Notes: generated by a model not told the origin, from the letters alone. 41,713 nt of DNA from Clostridia bacterium (GCA_017396125.1 JAFQMX010000030.1:1-41713); one strand, 5' to 3'; numbered from the stretch's first letter, positions 1-8,748 are shown. Translations and numbers: made by a program.

Positions 1-1
1 A

Positions 2-871
2 CGTGGTTACGGTATTACTTTAGGAAATGCTCTAAGACGTGTGCTTCTTTCCGCTTTGCCCGGTGCCGCAGTAGTAGGCATCAATATCGAAGTCGTTAGT
101 CACGAATTCAGTACCATAAAGGGAGTCAAAGAAGACGTCGCTGAAATTATTTTAAACCTCAAGGGATTGAACCTCAAAGCGAATTATGCAGATAGAGATC
201 TCAAAAAGACTCTTCGTATCGAGCGTACCGAGCCAGGCATCGTAACTGCTGCCGACATCGAGCTTGATCCGGAAATTGAGATTCTCAATCCAGACCTCTA
301 TATTTGCACCTTGGACGAAAAAGCACGTCTTATTATGGAGCTTACCGTGGGCAAGGGCAGAGGTTACGTCGTTGCGGAAAAGAACCAGGACGCAAATAGG
401 CCGATCGGTTATATTCCTATTGACTCGATATTCACTCCTGTCAGGGCAGCAAGCTACTCGGTAGAGAGCACCCGCGTAGGACAGAGTATCGATTACGACA
501 AGCTTACCCTCGAGGTAAAAACCGACGGTTCGCTTTCGGCAAAAGACGTATTGAGTTTGGCAGCAAAGGCCATCGAAGAACATATTAAACTTTTTGTAAA
601 CTTGTCGGACGCTTTCTCGGGCGAAAATATTTTGACCAGTCACGAAGAAAACAAGATGCAGAAGGTTTTGGAAATGTCCGTAGAAGATATGGACTTGTCG
701 GTGCGTAGCTTGAACTGCCTAAAGAGAGCAAATATTAACACCGTCGAAGATTTGACCAAGAGAACCGAAGACGATATGCTCAAGGTTCGTAATCTCGGCA
801 AGAAATCTCTCGACGAGGTAATCAGCAAATTGCATAGCTACGGTTTGGACCTTAAACGTAGCGAAGATTAA
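2..871 (+). CDS. rpoA: DNA-directed RNA polymerase subunit alpha (5' end outside window)
   Basis: Alpha subunit of RNA polymerase, which nucleates core assembly and contacts UP elements and activators. The frame is already open at base 2, and its first residues (RGYGITLGNALRRVLLS) match the conserved N-terminal domain, so about 25-35 residues and the start codon lie before the window. The apparent ATG at 41 is internal. The dimerisation and beta/beta-prime-binding domain runs to about position 640. A linker follows, then the helix-hairpin-helix C-terminal domain, ending with the motif NLGKKSLDEV. The gene ends in TAA 12 bp before rplQ, the standard order at the end of the spc/alpha ribosomal operon. 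Identification is secure; only the 5' end is missing. Confidence 0.97.
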   Translation, partial: RGYGITLGNALRRVLLSALPGAAVVGINIEVVSHEFSTIKGVKEDVAEIILNLKGLNLKANYADRDLKKTLRIERTEPGIVTAADIELDPEIEILNPDLYICTLDEKARLIMELTVGKGRGYVVAEKNQDANRPIGYIPIDSIFTPVRAASYSVESTRVGQSIDYDKLTLEVKTDGSLSAKDVLSLAAKAIEEHIKLFVNLSDAFSGENILTSHEENKMQKVLEMSVEDMDLSVRSLNCLKRANINTVEDLTKRTEDDMLKVRNLGKKSLDEVISKLHSYGLDLKRSED

Positions 872-883
872 GGAGAATTTACA

Positions 884-1393
884 ATGGAACAGAGAAAATT
901 AGGTAAACCTACCGATCAGAGAATGGCGCTTTTGCGCAACCAGGTATCTACTCTCTTGTGGTACGGAAAAATAGAAACTACTTTCGAGCGCGCTAAAGAA
1001 GTGCAGAGAGAAACCGAAAAAATTCTTACCAAAGCGATTAATTCCTATCTTGATACCGTTAAAAAGGTTGAAACCCGTAAAAACGACAAGGGACAGGACA
1101 TTAAGGTTGAGGTAATCAACGACGGCGCTAAGAAGCTTGCTGCTCGTAGAGCAATTATGAGTTTCATCTATGATATTCCTGAACTCCGCAAGGAAAAGGA
1201 ATCCGCAACTTCTTTCAGAGCTCGTACTCACAACGTTAAGCATCCTCTCGTAGAGAAGATCTTCAACGAGTATGCTCCTAAGTACGATCAAAGAGCAAAA
1301 GACGTAGGTAACTACGGCGGATATACCCGCGTTCTTAAGATGGGACCAAGAAGAGGTGACAGCGCAGAAATGGCTGTTATCGAGTTGGTTTAA
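884..1393 (+). CDS. rplQ: 50S ribosomal protein L17
   Basis: Large-subunit ribosomal protein near the exit tunnel. The N-terminus (RKLGKPTDQRMALLRNQVS) and the C-terminus (GGYTRVLKMGPRRGDSAEMA) are both conserved L17 signatures. At 169 residues it is about 40 longer than the usual 115-130. The extra length lies between about residues 53 and 100, a charged segment inserted before the conserved NEYAPKYDQR region. An AAGGAGA ribosome site lies just upstream, 12 bp after rpoA, so the two genes are cotranscribed. A strong hairpin terminator follows. Confidence 0.97.
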   Translation: MEQRKLGKPTDQRMALLRNQVSTLLWYGKIETTFERAKEVQRETEKILTKAINSYLDTVKKVETRKNDKGQDIKVEVINDGAKKLAARRAIMSFIYDIPELRKEKESATSFRARTHNVKHPLVEKIFNEYAPKYDQRAKDVGNYGGYTRVLKMGPRRGDSAEMAVIELV

Positions 1394-1406
1394 TTCACAA
1401 ACAAGA

Positions 1407-1433
1407 GGGGAAGCGTAACGGCTTCCCTTTTTT
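1407..1433 (+). terminator. Rho-independent terminator of the rpoA-rplQ operon
   Basis: GGGAAGC (1408-1414) pairs with GCTTCCC (1421-1427) across a 6-nt loop and is followed by six T. It sits 14 bp after the rplQ stop codon and ends the ribosomal operon. Confidence 0.9.
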
Positions 1434-1465
1434 CGTGCAAAATTGCAAAGAAGCGGTGATATTGA

Positions 1466-1494
1466 TTTACAAAATCGAAATTTTAGTATAGAAT
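1466..1494 (+). promoter_or_regulatory. Sigma-A promoter of nrdG
   Basis: TTTACA (1466-1471) and TAGAAT (1489-1494) are 17 bp apart, each one mismatch from consensus. A 45-bp leader to the nrdG start includes AAGGAG. No convincing NrdR box is visible here, unlike at nrdD. Confidence 0.6.
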
Positions 1495-1538
1495 ATTTGT
1501 CAAAAGACACAGTTTTCGTTTTGTAAAAAAGGAGAATT

Positions 1539-2054
1539 ATGAACAGAGAAACTAAGCTTCGTATCGCAGGAATCGTAAACGATTCGGTGGTGGACGGGCT
1601 GGGCATACGCATGACGCTGTTTACCCAAGGTTGTCCGCATCGCTGTGAGGGTTGCCACAATCCGCACACTCACGACTACTCAGGCGGTTATGAAATAACG
1701 CTGGGCGAAATCACCGACAAGGTAAAAGGAAATCCTTTGCTTGATGGCATGACCTTTAGCGGTGGCGAGCCTTTCGAGCAAGCCGAGGCGCTTAGTGAGC
1801 TTGCCGTGTGGCTACGACAAAACGGGCTCAATCTTTGGTGCTACTCGGGATATACTTACGAGCAGTTGATGGCAAAAGCGGAGCAAAATTCCGCAGTGGA
1901 TACTCTCTTGGAATACACCGACGTTTTGGTGGACGGAAGATTTGAGCAAGACAAAAAGAATCTTTTGCTCAACTTTCGCGGTTCAGAAAATCAACGCGTT
2001 ATTGATATGAATAAGACGCGTGAGCAGGGCGAAATAGTTCTTTTGGACGTATAA
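1539..2054 (+). CDS. nrdG: Anaerobic ribonucleoside-triphosphate reductase activating protein
   Basis: Radical-SAM activase that installs the glycyl radical on NrdD, allowing anaerobic dNTP synthesis. The N-terminal GCPHRCEGCHN motif places three cysteines (C32, C36, C39) in the CxxxCxxC arrangement that holds the 4Fe-4S cluster. The FSGGEPFEQ motif that follows is the SAM-binding GGE element. The length of 171 residues is normal. The start is supported by AAGGAG 8 bp upstream. Its partner nrdD is not adjacent but lies 12.4 kb downstream on the same strand, whereas the two are usually neighbours. It has its own promoter. Confidence 0.95.
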   Translation: MNRETKLRIAGIVNDSVVDGLGIRMTLFTQGCPHRCEGCHNPHTHDYSGGYEITLGEITDKVKGNPLLDGMTFSGGEPFEQAEALSELAVWLRQNGLNLWCYSGYTYEQLMAKAEQNSAVDTLLEYTDVLVDGRFEQDKKNLLLNFRGSENQRVIDMNKTREQGEIVLLDV

Positions 2055-2165
2055 TCGCGGGGACGTATGTAAAAATTTTGTACACAAGTGGCAGATGAGA
2101 TGGATTTTGCGGTACACAAAAAACCTTGTCCGTCGACTAAATAAGATTTGTAGGAGAATAGAATT

Positions 2166-2678
2166 ATGGAAAATATTGTAAAGGCAGTTATCGAACTTAA
2201 TGACGGCAGAGTAATGAATCTTGAGCTTTACAGGGACGTTGCGCCTATTACCGTAGCGAATTTCGAAAAGCTAGCAAACGCAAATTTCTACGACGGACTT
2301 TGTTTTCATAGAGTTATCCCTAACTTTATGATTCAGGGCGGTGGATTCGAGTTTGGCGAGGAGCTTATTCAAAAGCCTGCGGAGAGCATCAAGGGCGAAT
2401 TTATCGCAAACGGAGTAAACAACACCCTCAGCCACGAGCCGGGTGTAATCTCTATGGCACGCACTATGGTCAAGGATTCGGCGTCCAGCCAGTTCTTTAT
2501 TTGCGTAGCACCTTGCGAGTATCTCGACGGACAGTATGCAGCGTTTGGCAGAGTTACCGACGAAGAAAGCCTAAAGGTTGCGATAGAAATCAGCACCACG
2601 CCAACCGGTAGATGGATGCACTTCGACGACGTTCCTACTACTCCAGTCGTAATCAAAACCATCAAAATCGTGGAATAA
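2166..2678 (+). CDS. Peptidyl-prolyl cis-trans isomerase, cyclophilin type
   Basis: Cyclophilin that speeds prolyl cis-trans isomerisation during folding. Conserved pieces include FHRVIPNFMIQGG (active-site Arg and Phe), GVISMAR and SSQFFI, followed by YAAFGRV. There is no signal peptide or lipobox, so it should be cytoplasmic. At 170 residues it is a single-domain enzyme. The ATG has a TAGGAG ribosome site 8 bp upstream. The 111 bp between nrdG and this gene show no obvious promoter or terminator, so cotranscription with nrdG is possible. A terminator follows. Confidence 0.95.
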   Translation: MENIVKAVIELNDGRVMNLELYRDVAPITVANFEKLANANFYDGLCFHRVIPNFMIQGGGFEFGEELIQKPAESIKGEFIANGVNNTLSHEPGVISMARTMVKDSASSQFFICVAPCEYLDGQYAAFGRVTDEESLKVAIEISTTPTGRWMHFDDVPTTPVVIKTIKIVE

Positions 2679-2714
2679 AAACGAGAAACAAAAGCTATAC
2701 TCGTTATAAAATTT

Positions 2715-2752
2715 AAAAAAAGCACACTCAAGATAACGGTGTGTTTTTTTTA
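2715..2752 (+). terminator. Terminator after the cyclophilin gene
   Basis: An A-run and GCACAC (2722-2727) pair with GTGTGT (2739-2744) followed by T8. The flanking A and T tracts make it plausible in both directions, but the next genes run the same way. Confidence 0.85.
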
Positions 2753-2849
2753 ATAAAAAATTTTCGGGCGGAAAAGTAGTAAAGAAATCGTGCGGTTTAA
2801 CTAAAAACGATAATTTTGCATAAAAATTTTACTCAACTTGTCAAAATTA

Positions 2850-2878
2850 TTTACAATTTTGCGCTAATGCAGTATAAT
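2850..2878 (+). promoter_or_regulatory. Sigma-A promoter of metG
   Basis: TTTACA (2850-2855), a 17-bp spacer and a perfect TATAAT (2873-2878). The predicted leader is only about 26 nt, too short for a T-box or SAM riboswitch. It probably drives metG, tatD and the alarmone synthetase gene. Confidence 0.8.
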
Positions 2879-2910
2879 AGCAGGGAAATTATCTATCAGG
2901 AAGGGATTTT

Positions 2911-4854
2911 ATGAAAAAGAAAGAAACCTTTTATATAACCACTCCGCTTTATTATCCGAGCGGAAACTGGCATCTAGGTCACGCTTATACGACTACTTGC
3001 TGTGACACTATCGCAAGATACAAAAGAATGTCGGGCTACGACGTGTTTTTCCTTACCGGAACTGACGAGCACGGTCAAAAGATTCACGAGCGCGCTACCA
3101 AGGCCGGAAAAACGCCAAAGCAGTTCGTGGACGAGCTAGTTGGAGATATTCAGCGTCTTTGGTCGCTTATGGACATAAGCTACGACAAGTTTATCCGCAC
3201 TACCGACGATTATCACGTAAAATCCGTTCAAAAGATATTTGAAAAGCTTTATGAACAGGGAGATATTTATAAGTCGTCCTACAAGGGCAAGTACTGTACT
3301 CCGTGCGAGTCGTTTTGGACGGAGGCACAGCTCGTGGACGGAAAATGTCCGGACTGTGGCAGAGAGGTTATTGACAGCGAGGAGGAGTGCTATTTCTTCC
3401 GCCTGTCTAAATACGCCGACAAGCTTCGTGAGTTGCTTTTGAGCGGAGATTTTCTCGAGCCAAAGACCAGAGTCAACGAAATGGTGCACAATTTTATTGA
3501 CGAGGGACTCAGCGACCTTGCAGTTAGCAGAACTTCGGTTAAGTGGGGTATCCCAGTTCCATTTGATCCAAAGCACACGATTTACGTTTGGATAGACGCG
3601 CTCGCCAACTACATCAACGCGCTCGGCTACAACAGTGACGACGAGTCTATGATGCAAAAGTTCTGGCCGGCGGACGTTCACATGGTGGGCAAGGAAATCG
3701 TAAGATTCCACTCCATAATTTGGCCTGCAATTCTTATGGCGTTGGGCTTGCCTGTCACCAAAAAGGTCTACGGGCACGGATGGTTGCTCCTTTCGGGCGA
3801 CAAAATGAGCAAATCCAAAGGCAACGTTGCCGATCCGTTTGTGCTGGCGGAGAGATATGGCGTAGACGCGCTCCGCTACTACTTGCTCCGTGAAATTCCG
3901 TTTGGAAGCGACGGCGCATACACCGACGAAGCGTTCTTGCTCCGTTACAATTCCGACCTTGTTAATGACCTTGGCAACCTTGTAAAGCGTACGGTTGCTA
4001 TGAGCAGACAGTACTTTGGCGGAAAGGTTACTGCGAGCAAAAGAGCGGCTTTGGGTGAGTACGTGGACGAGCTAAAGGCAAAAACCGACAGCGCAATCAA
4101 CTCGCTGTCTTGCTCCAAGGCGCTCGAAGAAATTTTCGACACCATCGGCAGAGCAAATAAGTTTATTGATGAAACCAAGCCATGGCAACTCAACAAAGAG
4201 GGCAAGACGGCAGAGCTTAACGAAGTTTTGTACAATCTTTTGGAAGCAATACGTATTTGCGCTTCGCTTCTCACTCCGTTCCTAACAAAAGGTGCGGGCA
4301 TGATTTTTGAGGAGCTTGGACTTTCCGTTCCTGAAAATTTTGATAATTTGCAGTTTGGCGCAATCAAAGAATATTCCACCGGCGAGGACAAAGTTCTCTA
4401 CGCCAGAGTGGACGTAAAAAAAGAACTTGAATTTTTATCCGGAGGCAATATGGAAGAGAACAAGGTTGAGGTTAAGGTAAAAGAACCTAAAAAGGAAGAA
4501 AAGAAAGACGAGCCTAAGACCGAAGAGGTTGGATATATTACTATAGACGAGTTTTTCAAGACTCAGCTCAAGATTGCAGAGGTTATCGCTTGCGAAAAAG
4601 TGGAAAAGACAGAAAAACTCCTAAAGCTTACCGTTAAGCTTGGCGACGAAATCCGCACCGTTGTCAGCGGTATCGCAAAGAGCTACTCTCCAGAAGAAAT
4701 GGTAGGCAAGCAAGTTGTGCTCGTTGCTAATCTCAAGCCGGCAAAGCTCAGAGGAATTGAGAGCTGCGGCATGGTGCTTTGCGCGAGCGACGGAGACAAA
4801 ATCGTTCTCGTTTCGCCAGAGGTTAAAGTTCCTAGCGGTGTAGAGGTAGGCTAA
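2911..4854 (+). CDS. metG: Methionine--tRNA ligase with C-terminal tRNA-binding domain
   Basis: Class I aminoacyl-tRNA synthetase charging tRNA-Met. The HIGH motif appears as HLGH (residues 21-24) and KMSKS is at 298-302. The connective-peptide zinc knuckle uses C129, C132, C146 and C149. The anticodon-binding helical domain ends near residue 510. A Lys/Glu-rich linker (about 514-542) leads to an OB-fold tRNA-binding domain of CsaA/Trbp111 type (about 543-647). The 647-residue length fits the long bacterial MetRS form. The ribosome site is AGGAAGGGA. Oddly, an internal GGAGG plus in-frame ATG (4450) sits exactly where the linker starts. The gene is 65 bp upstream of tatD, a common metG-tatD pairing. 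Confidence 0.97.
   Translation: MKKKETFYITTPLYYPSGNWHLGHAYTTTCCDTIARYKRMSGYDVFFLTGTDEHGQKIHERATKAGKTPKQFVDELVGDIQRLWSLMDISYDKFIRTTDDYHVKSVQKIFEKLYEQGDIYKSSYKGKYCTPCESFWTEAQLVDGKCPDCGREVIDSEEECYFFRLSKYADKLRELLLSGDFLEPKTRVNEMVHNFIDEGLSDLAVSRTSVKWGIPVPFDPKHTIYVWIDALANYINALGYNSDDESMMQKFWPADVHMVGKEIVRFHSIIWPAILMALGLPVTKKVYGHGWLLLSGDKMSKSKGNVADPFVLAERYGVDALRYYLLREIPFGSDGAYTDEAFLLRYNSDLVNDLGNLVKRTVAMSRQYFGGKVTASKRAALGEYVDELKAKTDSAINSLSCSKALEEIFDTIGRANKFIDETKPWQLNKEGKTAELNEVLYNLLEAIRICASLLTPFLTKGAGMIFEELGLSVPENFDNLQFGAIKEYSTGEDKVLYARVDVKKELEFLSGGNMEENKVEVKVKEPKKEEKKDEPKTEEVGYITIDEFFKTQLKIAEVIACEKVEKTEKLLKLTVKLGDEIRTVVSGIAKSYSPEEMVGKQVVLVANLKPAKLRGIESCGMVLCASDGDKIVLVSPEVKVPSGVEVG
4441..4452 (+). promoter_or_regulatory. 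Possible internal translation start in metG
   Basis: GGAGG (4441-4445) is followed after 4 nt by ATG (4450-4452), in frame with metG at residue 514. Initiation here would give a 134-residue protein made of the charged linker and the complete tRNA-binding domain, which other bacteria make as separate CsaA/Trbp111-type proteins. The spacing is short. GGAGG could also be chance in the Ser-Gly-Gly-Asn codons. Confidence 0.4.
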
Positions 4855-4919
4855 CCCATCTCGAGCCTAGCAACTAGAACGCAGGTGCTGAGTAAAATAA
4901 AATTAATAGAAATAAGGTT

Positions 4920-5684
4920 ATGATAGATTCACATTGTCATTTGACGGACGAGCGTATTGATGCAAAGGCTACAGCCAAGCAAATGAAATCCGACGGGTTG
5001 AACGCGCTTGTTACCATTGGTTATGATATGCCAACTAGCCGTAGTTGTGTCGAAATTGCGACCACGTACCCCGATATTTACGCCACGGTAGGCGTGCATC
5101 CCTCCGACGTAGGCGGTATGACTGACGCCGATTTGGACGAGTTAAAAAAACTTTGTTCGCACAAAAAGGTCGTGGCGGTTGGCGAAATAGGTCTAGATTA
5201 TCACTACGACGATACGGATAGAGAAAAGCAAAAGTATTGGCTGTGTCGTCAACTTGAATTGGTACAAGATGTTGGACTACCGGCAGTATTTCATCTTCGC
5301 GATGCTTATGAGGATATGCTAGAGATTATCGTAGCAAATCGTAACAAGCTGGTTAAGGGCGGTGTAATGCACTGTTTTTCGGGCTCGGTAGAAACAGCAA
5401 AAAAATATCTTGATATGGGGTTTTATATTTCGCTATCCGGCACAGTTACTTTCAAAAATGCAAAAAAGACAGCGGAGGTAGCAAAAATCGTTCCCGAGGA
5501 CAGACTTCTAGCAGAAACAGATTGTCCGTATCTTGCGCCCGAGCCGTATCGAGGACAGTTGAACGTACCTCGTTACGTTAGACACACGATACAAAGGCTG
5601 GCAGAACTTAGGGGCAAGGAATTTTGGTACGTAGAAAAAATTACCGAGCGCAATACCAAGGATTTGTTTTTTAGAATGAAGTAA
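4920..5684 (+). CDS. tatD: TatD family metal-dependent hydrolase
   Basis: TatD-type TIM-barrel nuclease, a 3'-5' DNA/RNA exonuclease family implicated in DNA repair. The N-terminal DSHCHLTD supplies the first two metal-binding His (H5, H7). VGEIGLDYHYD contains the conserved Glu, and GGVMHCFSGS and AETDCPYLAP are signature motifs for later ligands. The length of 254 residues is normal. No strong Shine-Dalgarno sequence precedes the ATG (only AATAAGG), so translation may depend on coupling with metG. It lies between metG and the alarmone synthetase gene in one likely operon. Confidence 0.94.
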   Translation: MIDSHCHLTDERIDAKATAKQMKSDGLNALVTIGYDMPTSRSCVEIATTYPDIYATVGVHPSDVGGMTDADLDELKKLCSHKKVVAVGEIGLDYHYDDTDREKQKYWLCRQLELVQDVGLPAVFHLRDAYEDMLEIIVANRNKLVKGGVMHCFSGSVETAKKYLDMGFYISLSGTVTFKNAKKTAEVAKIVPEDRLLAETDCPYLAPEPYRGQLNVPRYVRHTIQRLAELRGKEFWYVEKITERNTKDLFFRMK

Positions 5685-5712
5685 ACTAAATTAAACGAGC
5701 GAGGAAATTATT

Positions 5713-6393
5713 GTGGAAGAAAAACAGACGACGATTCATGCTCTGTTTGCTCAGTTAAAGCAAAGGGGCTTTTCGGGAGAAGCCAAAGAAAATTCACTCA
5801 CCTTTATTAAGCTGATGTCGTATTATAAATGCGCCATTATGGAGGTAGAAACCAAGTTTAACGTTTTGAACGAGGCATTTTCGATTAGGCACGACCGAAA
5901 TCCGATAAGCAGCGTCAAAACTCGCTTAAAGACTCCGCAGTCGATTATGGAAAAGATTGAGCGAAACGGGTGGGCGCTTAGTATAGAGACCGTGGAAAAA
6001 AATCTTAACGATATTGCCGGAGTAAGAGTTTGTTGCTCGTTTATCGAGGACGTTTATATGCTTGCCGACGCTTTGCTCAGTCAAGACGACGTAACGCTGA
6101 TACAAAAAAAGGATTATATCCAAAGCCCAAAGGCCAACGGTTACCGCAGCTTGCACCTTATAATTTCCATCCCGATTTTTCTTGCTAACGAAAAGAGGGA
6201 GATGAAGGTGGAAATTCAATTGCGTACCATAGCAATGGATTTTTGGGCAAGTCTTGAGCATCAAATGCGCTACAAAAAGGACACAGATTTTACAAAGGAA
6301 ATGGCGCAAGAGCTGCTTGTTTGCGCGGATACCAGTGCTGACTTGGACAGAAGAATGAGCAAATTAAGAAAGCTGATACAAGACGAAAATTGA
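5713..6393 (+). CDS. Small alarmone synthetase (GTP pyrophosphokinase, RelA/SpoT synthetase domain)
   Basis: Single-domain (p)ppGpp synthetase of the YjbM/YwaC type, making alarmones from ATP and GTP/GDP without a hydrolase half. Landmarks are NDIAGVRVCCSF, the KKDYIQSPKANGYRSLHL segment with the conserved G-Y-R-S-H residues, and VEIQLRTIAMDFWASLEHQ. No HD hydrolase, TGS or ACT domains are present, and at 226 residues it is typical for the group. The start is GTG, chosen because GCGAGGAAA lies at the right distance and it is 28 bp after tatD. It probably shares the metG promoter, so alarmone output may follow basal operon expression. Confidence 0.93.
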   Translation: MEEKQTTIHALFAQLKQRGFSGEAKENSLTFIKLMSYYKCAIMEVETKFNVLNEAFSIRHDRNPISSVKTRLKTPQSIMEKIERNGWALSIETVEKNLNDIAGVRVCCSFIEDVYMLADALLSQDDVTLIQKKDYIQSPKANGYRSLHLIISIPIFLANEKREMKVEIQLRTIAMDFWASLEHQMRYKKDTDFTKEMAQELLVCADTSADLDRRMSKLRKLIQDEN

Positions 6394-6415
6394 TACTTGA
6401 TTAAGGAGAAATATT

Positions 6416-7642
6416 ATGGATAAAAAATTGAAACAGTACGCTGAACTCGTCGTTCGTCAGGGTGTTAACCTCGCAAAGGGCGAAATGCTTACCATCGCAT
6501 CCCCTATTATTGCGGCGGACCTCGTAGAAGAAATTACCGAGGCGGCTTACAAGGCAGGCGCGCGCAAGGTTATGGTTTTGTGGAGACACGACAAGCTTTC
6601 TAGACTTGGCTACTTGTACCAGGACGAGGCAACGCTTACTGAAGTTCCTGATTGGGTAGTTGCATCCAGAGATTACATAATCGACAACAAATCCGCTTAC
6701 GTTAACATTATCTCCGACGATCCGGACATTATGAACGGAATTGACGCGGAGCTTATTACCAAGGTGGGCAGAGCGAGCAGCAAGGCGCTTACCCGTTTCC
6801 GCGAGAGCACCAGCACCAACACGACGAGATGGTGTCTCGTTGCCTATCCGCAGGAGGCTTGGGCAAAGCAAATTTTCCCTGACCTCGAGCCTCAGGCTGC
6901 GCTCGAAAAGCTTTGGGATCACGTGCAAAGGACTATGCGTCTTGATACCCCAGACCCTATTGCAGCGTGGAAAGAGCACGAGAATAATCTCAAAAAGCGT
7001 AGCGATATTCTCAACAACGCAAAAATTGTTAAGTTCCACTACAAAAACAGTATCGGAACTGACTTTAGTATAGGTATGCCAAAGGGCTATATCTTTACCG
7101 GAGCGGTTGAGCTCAGCTCCACCGGCGTTCCGTTTACCGCAAATATGCCAACCGAAGAAGTATTCAGCACCCCTGATCGCATGACTGCAGAGGGTACTTT
7201 GGTGTCGGCTTTGCCTCTCGTTCACGGCGGAAAAATCGTGGACAAATTTTCGCTTACCTTCAAAAACGGCCGTATAGTAGACTACAAGGCAGAAGTAGGT
7301 CAGGATGTATTAAAGGGTATTATCGAAACCGACGAGGGCGCTCATTATCTCGGCGAAATCGCTTTGGTAGGATACAATTCGCCTATCCAAAATCTCAAAA
7401 CCTTGTTCTACAAGACCTTGTTTGACGAGAACGCAAGCTGTCACTTTGCTATTGGCAGAGGCTTCCCTGCCTGTTATACGAACGGACTCAATATGACAAA
7501 AGACGAGCTTTTGGAAAAGGGAATTAACAACTCTCTCGAGCACGTAGACTTTATGGTAGGAACGGCAGACCTTTCTATCACCGCCACCACCGAGGACGGC
7601 AAAGAAATGGTTATCTTTAAGGACGGAGATTGGACGTTCTAA
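6416..7642 (+). CDS. Aminopeptidase, peptidase family M29 (AmpS/PepS-like)
   Basis: Cytosolic metallo-aminopeptidase of the thermophilic aminopeptidase family M29, releasing N-terminal residues from peptides. Seen: the N-terminal segment YAELVVRQGVNLAKGEM, the central SSTGVPFTANMPTEEVF block with metal-ligand Glu, and later HFAIGRGFPAC plus EHVDFMVGTADLSI, all characteristic. The length of 408 residues matches the family. AAGGAG precedes the ATG, and the gene starts 22 bp after the alarmone synthetase gene, so it may end that operon. It could process peptides brought in by the Opp system at 27-35 kb. A strong terminator follows. Confidence 0.93.
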   Translation: MDKKLKQYAELVVRQGVNLAKGEMLTIASPIIAADLVEEITEAAYKAGARKVMVLWRHDKLSRLGYLYQDEATLTEVPDWVVASRDYIIDNKSAYVNIISDDPDIMNGIDAELITKVGRASSKALTRFRESTSTNTTRWCLVAYPQEAWAKQIFPDLEPQAALEKLWDHVQRTMRLDTPDPIAAWKEHENNLKKRSDILNNAKIVKFHYKNSIGTDFSIGMPKGYIFTGAVELSSTGVPFTANMPTEEVFSTPDRMTAEGTLVSALPLVHGGKIVDKFSLTFKNGRIVDYKAEVGQDVLKGIIETDEGAHYLGEIALVGYNSPIQNLKTLFYKTLFDENASCHFAIGRGFPACYTNGLNMTKDELLEKGINNSLEHVDFMVGTADLSITATTEDGKEMVIFKDGDWTF

Positions 7643-7668
7643 ATCAGCCGTAAAAGTAAAGCAAAACG

Positions 7669-7702
7669 AAAGCCGTGAAAGTTTGTTGTTCACGGCTTTT
7701 TT
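7669..7702 (+). terminator. Terminator after the M29 peptidase gene
   Basis: AAAGCCGTGAA (7669-7679) pairs perfectly with TTCACGGCTTT (7689-7699) and is followed by further T residues. Confidence 0.92.
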
Positions 7703-7739
7703 ATAAGAAAAAAGAACGGAAAAGGAATATAATGACATT

Positions 7740-8672
7740 ATGATATACAACAACATTTTACAGGCAATCGGACGCACTCCGATAATAAAACTAAATAAAA
7801 TTACCGAAAAGGGAAGCGCGGATATTTTGGTTAAATTCGAAGGACTCAACGTGGGCGGCTCGATAAAAACCCGAACTGCGCTTAATATGTTAAACGAGGC
7901 GGAAAAACAGGGCTTAATCAACAAAAACAGCATAATCGTAGAGCCAACAAGCGGAAATCAGGGCATAGGACTTGCGCTAGTCGGTGCGGTTAGGGGGTAC
8001 AAGGTGGTTATAATTATGCCCGACTCAGTCAGCGAGGAGCGAAGAAAGCTCATACGGCATTACGGCGCGGAGGTTATCACCGTTCACGACGAGGGCAACA
8101 TAGGTGATTGCATAGACGAATGCTTAAGGCTTGCGCTAAAAATGAAAGCGAAAAATCCCAACGTTTTCGTTCCCCAGCAATTTGAAAACCCAGCAAATCC
8201 TATGGTGCACAGGCATCACACCGGCTTGGAAATTTTGGAGCAGGTGGCAGGGCCAATAGACGGATTTTGTTCCGGAATAGGAACGGGCGGAACGATTACC
8301 GGAATAGGCGAGGTGCTGAAAGCGCTCAATCCGAATATAAAAATTTGGGCGGTCGAGCCGGAAAACGCAGCGATTTTGGCAGGAGGAACGGTTACCTCGC
8401 ATATTCAGCTTGGGATAGGCGACGGACTTATTCCGCTCGTGCTCAATCTCGAAATATTCGAAAAAGTGTGCGTAATTTCGGACGAGGAGGCTTTGCAAAC
8501 GGCTCGTGATTTGGCAAGCAAGGAGGGAATTATGTGCGGAATTTCCTCGGGAACAAACGTAGCGGCAGCAAAAAAACTTGCAAAAGAGTTGGGAGAAGGA
8601 AAAACCGTGGTTACCGTTTTGCCCGATACTGCTGAAAGATATTTTTCCACCCCACTTTTTGAAAACGAATAG
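7740..8672 (+). CDS. cysK: Cysteine synthase (O-acetylserine sulfhydrylase), PLP-dependent
   Basis: Fold-type II PLP enzyme making cysteine from O-acetylserine and sulfide. GGSIKTRTA contains the PLP-binding lysine (K43). The substrate loop reads PTSGNQGIGLA (around residues 69-79), with Gln where many CysK proteins have Thr. GTGGTITGIGEVLK is the phosphate-binding loop. The length of 310 residues is normal. The stop is TAG at the family-typical end. A TATAAT at 7728-7733 lies just 6 bp before the ATG and AAGGAA is 12 bp upstream, so the start context is ambiguous. Related cystathionine beta-synthase-like enzymes cannot be excluded by eye. Confidence 0.9.
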   Translation: MIYNNILQAIGRTPIIKLNKITEKGSADILVKFEGLNVGGSIKTRTALNMLNEAEKQGLINKNSIIVEPTSGNQGIGLALVGAVRGYKVVIIMPDSVSEERRKLIRHYGAEVITVHDEGNIGDCIDECLRLALKMKAKNPNVFVPQQFENPANPMVHRHHTGLEILEQVAGPIDGFCSGIGTGGTITGIGEVLKALNPNIKIWAVEPENAAILAGGTVTSHIQLGIGDGLIPLVLNLEIFEKVCVISDEEALQTARDLASKEGIMCGISSGTNVAAAKKLAKELGEGKTVVTVLPDTAERYFSTPLFENE

Positions 8673-8748
8673 AAAGTTGCCTAATGCTTTGGAGCCTTGC
8701 AAATTTACCGATTTGTTAAAAATATTTTTGTTTAAATCTTATCCTTAT

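Noticed and set aside
2879-2910. T-box or SAM riboswitch before metG
   Set aside because: The predicted leader is about 26-30 nt, too short for either.
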